Shown here: positions 24,002-27,903 of the stretch, piece after piece
Numbering within the stretch: position 1 is the first letter of the stretch
How the letters are laid out: each line of letters starts with the position of its first letter
From: Myxococcales bacterium
GTDB taxonomy: Bacteria > Myxococcota > Myxococcia > Myxococcales > Myxococcaceae
Direction: 5' to 3'
Length of the DNA stretch: 27,903 nt
NCBI GenBank assembly: GCA_003153055.1
Contig: PMBV01000349.1
Span: forward strand, 15,977-43,879
Notes under the pieces: model-generated
What the model saw: the letters and a program-made list of their open reading frames with translations, nothing else
The model's database searches: none
What the model was told of the DNA's origin: nothing
Translations under genes and position numbers: made by a program

Positions 24002-24759
24002 GAGGTCGGTACTCGGTACAAGTCGTCGACCAGGTCGACGCCCACTTCTAAGGTCTCACACCAAGAGATAAACCGCTGCACCATTGCCCGCCCTTTGAAG
24101 TACGCGCCGTGCTGGGGGGCGATGCACTCGATGTCCAGTTGGCGGACCATTCGAGCCCAGTGCTTGAGCGATCGCCCGCTGGCCATGTAGCGCCGGTGGA
24201 AGCCCTCCATGAAGGGGAGGTGCTCGTCGAAGTCGGCCACCGCGGCGAACCCGTGGTTGATGGAGGCGCCGAGATCGCCCGAGTAGAGGATCTTCGAGAT
24301 CGGGTCGTAGACCTGGAAGTTCCCCGGCGAGTGGAGGAAGTGGGCCGGCAAGATCAACAGCTTGAGCCCCCGCATGTCGAGGATCATGCCCTGGTCGGGG
24401 ATACCCTTGAGTCGGTCGACCACCAGCCGATCGAGGCCGAAGTGGGGAATGAAGCGAAGCCACAAGTTCGACGCGAAGGCTGTCGCGTCGGTGGTCATCA
24501 GCCAACCATTCACCGCCGCCACGATGTCTGGGTCTTGATGAGACAGGAAGACGAAGTCGAGCTTCCCGCCGCCGAGCTGGGCCATGGTATCCGAGAGGAC
24601 CTTGGCGTACACCTTGTGCCCGCCGGGGTCGAGAATCATGCCTCCCTTCTCGTGGATGATCAGGTGCTGGTTCGACTGAACAGCGGCATCTCCCGCGGCC
24701 GACTCCTCGAGGAGGATGTTCTTGTGGTTCGGGCCTTCGAACAAGACGATGGAAGCCAT
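23998..24759 (-). CDS. Metallo-beta-lactamase-fold di-iron protein, ODP/flavodiiron-like
   Basis: A 253-residue single-domain protein with the fold of the flavodiiron oxygen-binding domain. Metal-ligand positions read His74, Asp76 and Asp78 in LSHQDPDIV, His143 in LPAHFLHSPGNF, Asp162 in YSGDLGAS and His217 in APQHGAYF. In flavodiiron proteins the first set is His-x-Glu-x-Asp-His; here Glu is Asp and the last His is Ile, as in ODP-type sensors. There is no flavodoxin domain. ODPs are described as oxygen-binding sensors linked to chemotaxis-type signalling; by analogy this is the likely sensory subunit of the operon. It starts 11 bp after the Roadblock gene stop. Confidence 0.8.
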   Translation of the reverse strand: MASIVLFEGPNHKNILLEESAAGDAAVQSNQHLIIHEKGGMILDPGGHKVYAKVLSDTMAQLGGGKLDFVFLSHQDPDIVAAVNGWLMTTDATAFASNLWLRFIPHFGLDRLVVDRLKGIPDQGMILDMRGLKLLILPAHFLHSPGNFQVYDPISKILYSGDLGASINHGFAAVADFDEHLPFMEGFHRRYMASGRSLKHWARMVRQLDIECIAPQHGAYFKGRAMVQRFISWCETLEVGVDLVDDLYRVPTS

Positions 24760-24770
24760 GTGGGTCGCTT

Positions 24771-25136
24771 TCAGATGATCTTCGAGATGTCTTTGACGGC
24801 CTTGGTCATGTCCAGAAAGATGAGGCCGAGCTTGGCGTCGTGCGTCGCCAGCACCAGCAACATCGTCCCTGACGCTGCTCCCACCATCACCACGTAGCCG
24901 TCTTTGCCTCGAATGAGGACCTGTTCGAGGTTGCCTCGCTGCAGCTCGGTGGCGGCCCGCTGACCGAGGCTCAAGAGCGTCGAGCTGATGCCAGCGACCC
25001 GCATCTCATCGATGTGGTTGGGGAGAGCGCTGGCGATCATCAAGCCGTCCTCCGAGATGAGAGCGCTGGCTTCGATCTCCGGGGTTCCAGACTGGAGCGA
25101 GCGTAGGATGCGATTCAAATCGTCGGTGCGAGACAT
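24771..25136 (-). CDS. Roadblock/LC7 domain protein (MglB-like fold)
   Basis: A 121-residue single Roadblock/LC7 domain: helix RTDDLNRILRSLQSG, strand-turn ASALISEDGLMIASALP, helix RVAGISSTLLSLGQRAATEL, strands EQVLIRGKDGYVVMVGA and LLVLATHDAKLG, and a C-terminal helix LDMTKAVKDISKII. This is the layout of MglB, the GTPase-activating protein of MglA in Myxococcus polarity control. No MglA-type small GTPase is in the window. Its ATG follows the kinase stop without a gap, so the two are certainly cotranscribed. Confidence 0.9.
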   Translation of the reverse strand: MSRTDDLNRILRSLQSGTPEIEASALISEDGLMIASALPNHIDEMRVAGISSTLLSLGQRAATELQRGNLEQVLIRGKDGYVVMVGAASGTMLLVLATHDAKLGLIFLDMTKAVKDISKII

Positions 25137-26192
25137 TCAGCGCGCTTTCGTGGTGACGGGCAGGGTGATGGATACCCTGGTGCCCCTGCCCGGAGTGGAC
25201 TCGACCAACAGCTTGCCGCCGACCGCGTCGGCGACTCCCTTGCAAAGGGCCAGACCGATGCCAGACCCCTTGGGCTTGGTGGTGAAGAAGAGCTCGGTGC
25301 AGCGGGTCAGAACACCCGAGGTCATACCTGCGCCGGTGTCGGCCACCACCAGGTGAAACTCGTCCGCGTCTCGATCGAACCAGGACTGGAGCTCGATGTG
25401 CTGGCCCTCCCGGCAGGCGTGCAGCGAGTTGGTGACCAGGTTGAAGACCACCGCGCGCACGGCCGCCGCCTCGAAGGGTAACAGCGGCATGTCTCGCACG
25501 TCGCTGCGGGCCTCGATGCCCCGGGCGCGCGCCTGCGGCTCGAGCAGCGCGAAAGCCTCACGGATCGCGAGATCGATGGCCACGTGCCGCTGGCTGCGGA
25601 CCTCGTGCCTGAACCGCCCCAGCCCGTCGATGGTCAGCCCCAGCCGCCGCACTTCTCCCAAGATGGCGTGGAGCCGCTCCCGGGCCTCGCTGTGCGTCGA
25701 GTCTTCGATGAGCAGCTCAAGGGCCGCGCTGATGCCAGCCAACGGGTTCTTCAGCTCATGGAGCACCGCGGGCATCACGTCCGACAGGCTCGCCAGCTGG
25801 AGCAGCCGGTTCCGCTCCCGCCGGGTCTCCTCGAGCTTGGTGATGTCCTGAAAGACCACCACCCGCGTTCCGTCTTCTTGCTTGGCCGTCTGGTAGCCGA
25901 TGATCCGGTCGCACCACGAAAGCTTCAACGACACTCGCTCCGCGTCATCGGACGACTGGGCCAGGTCCAGCTCCGCGAGCGGTGCCAAGAGCTCGCCCAC
26001 ATCCTGAGCCAAGGGGCCAGGCGCGTTGGGCTTCAAAAGCGCGACTGCGCGGTCATTCATGTAGCGAACCCGCCCGTCAGGGTTGACCTGAATCACCGCA
26101 ACGGGGAGAGCGTCGAGAACATTCACGAAGGGGTCGCTGAGCGCGGATCCTGCAAGAACTAGGGCTTGTCGGAAGGGGTATGCGTCGTGCAA
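25137..26192 (-). CDS. PAS-domain sensor histidine kinase
   Basis: A soluble kinase of up to 351 residues. A PAS-like region (about 22-120: LDALPVAVIQVNPDGRVRYM, VVVFQDITKLEETRRERN) is followed by a HisKA domain with phospho-accepting His145 in AVLHELKNPLAGISAALELL. The HATPase domain has the N box FNLVTNSLHA, G1 DTGAGM, F box ELFFTTKPKGSG and G2 GSGIGLALCKG. No transmembrane helix. The only start codons are TTG 26192 (used here) or GTG 26126, which would begin the protein just ahead of the PAS domain; neither has a good ribosome site. First gene of the six-gene operon; its partner is presumably the REC-DUF4388 protein. Confidence 0.88.
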   Translation of the reverse strand: MHDAYPFRQALVLAGSALSDPFVNVLDALPVAVIQVNPDGRVRYMNDRAVALLKPNAPGPLAQDVGELLAPLAELDLAQSSDDAERVSLKLSWCDRIIGYQTAKQEDGTRVVVFQDITKLEETRRERNRLLQLASLSDVMPAVLHELKNPLAGISAALELLIEDSTHSEARERLHAILGEVRRLGLTIDGLGRFRHEVRSQRHVAIDLAIREAFALLEPQARARGIEARSDVRDMPLLPFEAAAVRAVVFNLVTNSLHACREGQHIELQSWFDRDADEFHLVVADTGAGMTSGVLTRCTELFFTTKPKGSGIGLALCKGVADAVGGKLLVESTPGRGTRVSITLPVTTKAR

Positions 26193-26290
26193 CTATTGCG
26201 TGTTGGAAGGGCATACTCGCGGATTCACGAAGAAAACCGAGAGGTGCCGTCGTTCGCCTTTTCTGCGTCGAGCGCAGCACGTGCGCGTTT

Positions 26291-26362
26291 TGGGCCCACC
26301 AGGATTCGAACCTGGAACCAAGCGGTTATGAGCCGCCAGCTCTACCGTTGAGCTATGAGCCC
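26291..26362 (-). tRNA. tRNA with CAU anticodon, Ile2 or Met
   Basis: A 72-base cloverleaf on the minus strand. It has a 7-bp acceptor stem (GGGCTCA with TGGGCCC, one G-U), D arm GCTC-AACGGTA-GAGC, anticodon arm GGCGG-CTCATAA-CCGCT, variable TGGTT, T arm CCAGG-TTCGAAT-CCTGG and discriminator A. The anticodon CAU fits elongator tRNA-Met or lysidine-modified tRNA-Ile2. The G/C-rich anticodon stem and C4-G69 pair lean towards Ile2 but do not decide. It is not initiator tRNA: the anticodon stem lacks the three G-C pairs next to the loop on both sides. The 3' CCA is not encoded (AAA follows). Confidence 0.93.
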
Positions 26363-26429
26363 CTTCTCGACAGCGTATCAGACGGGCCATGCGTCGCTCG
26401 CTGAAACTCGCCGTTGAGGGCCACCTTCG

Positions 26430-27419
26430 TCAGTGGAGCTCCTTCGGTGCGTTGGGGTGGGCGTTCAACATGCTCCTGAGCGAGGGGTTCCTACGCACCA
26501 GGGGCTGCTTGAGCAAGTGGGCGAGCAACACCGGGGCGGCGGCGCTCCACCGCGCGAGGTTCTGAATCAGCATCGTCGAGGTGTACGGCCGGCCGCACAG
26601 CAGCGCGGTGGTCTTCGAGTCGACCGGAATGCCTTGGAGCACCCCCAGGCACCGCCCCTCGGTCTTGATGATGACCTCGACGCGCTCCTCGGCGAGGCCG
26701 GTTGCGGCGAAGCGTGCGCGCAGCGACTCCCGCAGCGTGCGCCGAGCCTGCTCGGTCGTCTCTCTCGAGGCGCCCCACTTCCATTGGTCGAGGAGCCGCC
26801 GCTGACCCCAGAGTCGACGAATGAGGCCGGCCTGGAGCTGAGGGTTTCGCAGCAACTCCCTTCGCACGACCTCATCAGCCGCGAAGGCTGAGCGGGCGGC
26901 GAGGAGCTCGAGGCCTTGGCCGTCGCGGTGGTGCCGCGCGATGAGCCTCGCCTGCGTCAGCCCGGTGCGCGGGTTCTCCAGCACCGCGGCGATGACGCGG
27001 GCATTGGCGTCGTGGCACCACGCGCTCAGCTCGGAGTCGTGGGCCACTCGTGCCCGCTGCACCCGCTCATCGAGCGGAAGCCCGCGGAGCTCCTGCTGGA
27101 ACAGGGTGGCTGGGGCCGGGTCGTCGGGCTCGGTGGCGCCCTCGTCGAGCTGGGGCTCGTGGCTCTCCGGGGCAAGGTCGTCGTGCTCCGCGGCCGGCAC
27201 TGGTGTTGGCGACGCCCCCGAGTGGGAGGGTGCCTCCTTCAGCGCGCCGACCTGCTTCAAGCGCTCGACGATCTCCTCGACGCGGTCAGGGGGAAGCCCG
27301 GTCAACCCTCCCAGTTCCGAGAGGTCGCTCGCATCGGCCACCCGAGACAACACGAAGCTCTCCAGCGGGCTCAGACGAAGCCCTTGGAGATCGCCTGGCT
27401 GCAACGCTCGCACCAGCAC
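26430..27419 (-). CDS. Conserved hypothetical protein with N-terminal winged-helix-like segment
   Basis: A 329-residue protein from GTG 27419 (in-frame GTG 27413 also possible). The first 65 residues, LSPLESFVLSRVADASDLSE and LPPDRVEEIVERLKQVGAL, look like a small winged helix of the PilZ-associated or DUF4388-neighbour kind often seen at the start of myxobacterial proteins. An acidic, Pro-rich linker of about 50 residues follows. The C-terminal 200 residues are helical with repeated patterns such as ARVIAAVLENPRTGLTQARL, VVRRELLRNPQLQAGLIRRL and LLKQPLVRRNPSLRSMLNAH, suggesting an alpha-solenoid made of HEAT-like repeats. I know no function. It is divergent in role from neighbours; ATL follows upstream on the same strand. 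Confidence 0.6.
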   Translation of the reverse strand: MLVRALQPGDLQGLRLSPLESFVLSRVADASDLSELGGLTGLPPDRVEEIVERLKQVGALKEAPSHSGASPTPVPAAEHDDLAPESHEPQLDEGATEPDDPAPATLFQQELRGLPLDERVQRARVAHDSELSAWCHDANARVIAAVLENPRTGLTQARLIARHHRDGQGLELLAARSAFAADEVVRRELLRNPQLQAGLIRRLWGQRRLLDQWKWGASRETTEQARRTLRESLRARFAATGLAEERVEVIIKTEGRCLGVLQGIPVDSKTTALLCGRPYTSTMLIQNLARWSAAAPVLLAHLLKQPLVRRNPSLRSMLNAHPNAPKELH

Positions 27420-27464
27420 TCACTCATCATGACGCGGGTCAGGCCCCTGAGTCGAGCTGGCGAC

Positions 27465-27725
27465 TCAGAACGTGAGACGGGCCGCCGGTGGCACCCGACC
27501 ATCGACGGCGCGGACGCCCTCGCGCCTGAGACGCCGTGCCTGCTCGGCCCGCACCTCGAGGGCCAGGGTCCCGTCACTCCTGATGACTCGCCACCAAGGC
27601 ACCTCGCCGAGCGCGTGGAGCGCGCGCACCACCGCCCGAGCTCCACCTGGGCGGCCGGCCAGCATCGCCACCTGCCCGTAGCTCGCCGTGGAGCCGCGGG
27701 GGATGCCCCTCACGGCTCGGGCCAC
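27465..27725 (-). CDS. Alkyltransferase-like protein (ATL, MGMT family) without reactive cysteine
   Basis: An 86-residue protein of the O6-alkylguanine-DNA alkyltransferase C-terminal domain. IPRGSTASYGQVAMLAGRPG and ARAVVRALHALGEVPWWRVI are family blocks. In active MGMT the motif is Pro-Cys-His-Arg-Val; here it is PWWRV, with Trp replacing the alkyl-accepting Cys, as in ATL proteins. These flip out alkylated guanine and hand the lesion to nucleotide excision repair. The usable start is GTG 27725. In-frame codons upstream still look like the family (PSPWLQAVARAVRGIP), but an in-frame stop precedes them and no start codon lies among them, so the gene is short (86 versus about 100 residues) or uses an atypical start. 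Confidence 0.82.
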   Translation of the reverse strand: MARAVRGIPRGSTASYGQVAMLAGRPGGARAVVRALHALGEVPWWRVIRSDGTLALEVRAEQARRLRREGVRAVDGRVPPAARLTF

Positions 27726-27775
27726 TGCCTGAAGCCAAGGCGATGGGGCCTTGGCTTGCGCCTTCTTGGCGCTGA

Positions 27776-27903
27776 CTACTGACCCTCGACGAAGCTACGC
27801 AGGCGTTTGGAGCGCGACGGGTGTCGCAGCTTGCGAAGCGCCTTGGCCTCGATCTGCCGAATTCGCTCGCGGGTCACCTCGAAGTCCTGGCCCACCTCTT
27901 CCA
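27776..27903 (-). CDS. rpoD: Primary sigma factor RpoD/SigA, C-terminal end (partial)
   Basis: Minus-strand frame running off the right edge and ending in TAG at 27776-27778. The 41 visible codons read [20 protein letters not shown] and [18 protein letters not shown], the almost invariant region 4.2 of housekeeping (group 1) sigma factors, which contacts the -35 element. Group 2 sigma factors share this block, but the LRSFVEGQ ending is typical of RpoD. The ATL gene starts 50 bp downstream on the same strand and may be cotranscribed. Confidence 0.93.
   Translation of the reverse strand, partial: EEVGQDFEVTRERIRQIEAKALRKLRHPSRSKRLRSFVEGQ

Noticed and set aside
26263..26277. CTGCG-TCGAG-CGCAG stem downstream of the tRNA as an intrinsic terminator
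   Set aside because: Only 5 bp long, and on the transcribed minus strand it is followed by A residues rather than a U-run.

Overview
The window is a 27.9-kb, very GC-rich, densely packed chromosomal segment. It probably comes from a myxobacterium or close relative (Myxococcota). The reasons are codon positions rich in G/C, many proline/alanine-rich lipoproteins, DUF4388 and Roadblock signalling proteins, a 7Fe FdxA-type ferredoxin, and the end of a housekeeping sigma factor at the right edge. This assignment is inference from gene content, not from a marker gene comparison.

Left flank (1-6000) is the most accessory-looking part. It holds the 3' end of a possible nucleotide-modification-associated protein and a two-gene nucleotidyltransferase/helix-turn-helix pair that resembles a toxin-antitoxin or abortive-infection module. 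These are followed by a DUF4403 lipoprotein and a PadR / creatininase-like fragment / VOC cassette. That cassette is bounded by two 127-bp direct repeats, which are both copies of the 3' end of a HAD phosphatase gene.

Centre (5850-16340): HAD phosphatase and a beta-class DNA methyltransferase (overlapping), a YbiT-type ABC-F ATPase, a universal stress protein, a thioredoxin-like [2Fe-2S] ferredoxin, and an ADP-ribosylglycohydrolase homologue that has lost its metal-binding motif. Then come enolase, SurE, an NlpD-like LysM/M23 lipoprotein and a second lipoprotein in a tight plus-strand run, FdxA, and a protein whose C-terminus resembles FliK/type III needle-length regulators.

16500-21580: a secreted protein of unknown function, a 48-codon MFS-like N-terminal remnant, a GNAT acetyltransferase, and a four-gene run: ECF sigma factor, zinc-finger anti-sigma/TPR protein, predicted outer-membrane barrel, and Kazal-domain lipoprotein.

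21596-26192 is a six-gene minus-strand operon with almost no intergenic DNA: PAS histidine kinase, Roadblock/LC7 protein, di-iron ODP-type metallo-beta-lactamase-fold protein, REC-DUF4388 response regulator, ParA-type ATPase, and a second Roadblock-like protein. It looks like an integrated signalling system that may sense oxygen or redox state and act through a cytoskeletal/positioning ATPase. It is the best candidate here for an undescribed system.

Right edge: a CAU-anticodon tRNA, a conserved protein of unknown function, an alkyltransferase-like (ATL) DNA-repair protein with Trp in place of the reactive Cys, and the C-terminus of the primary sigma factor RpoD/SigA.
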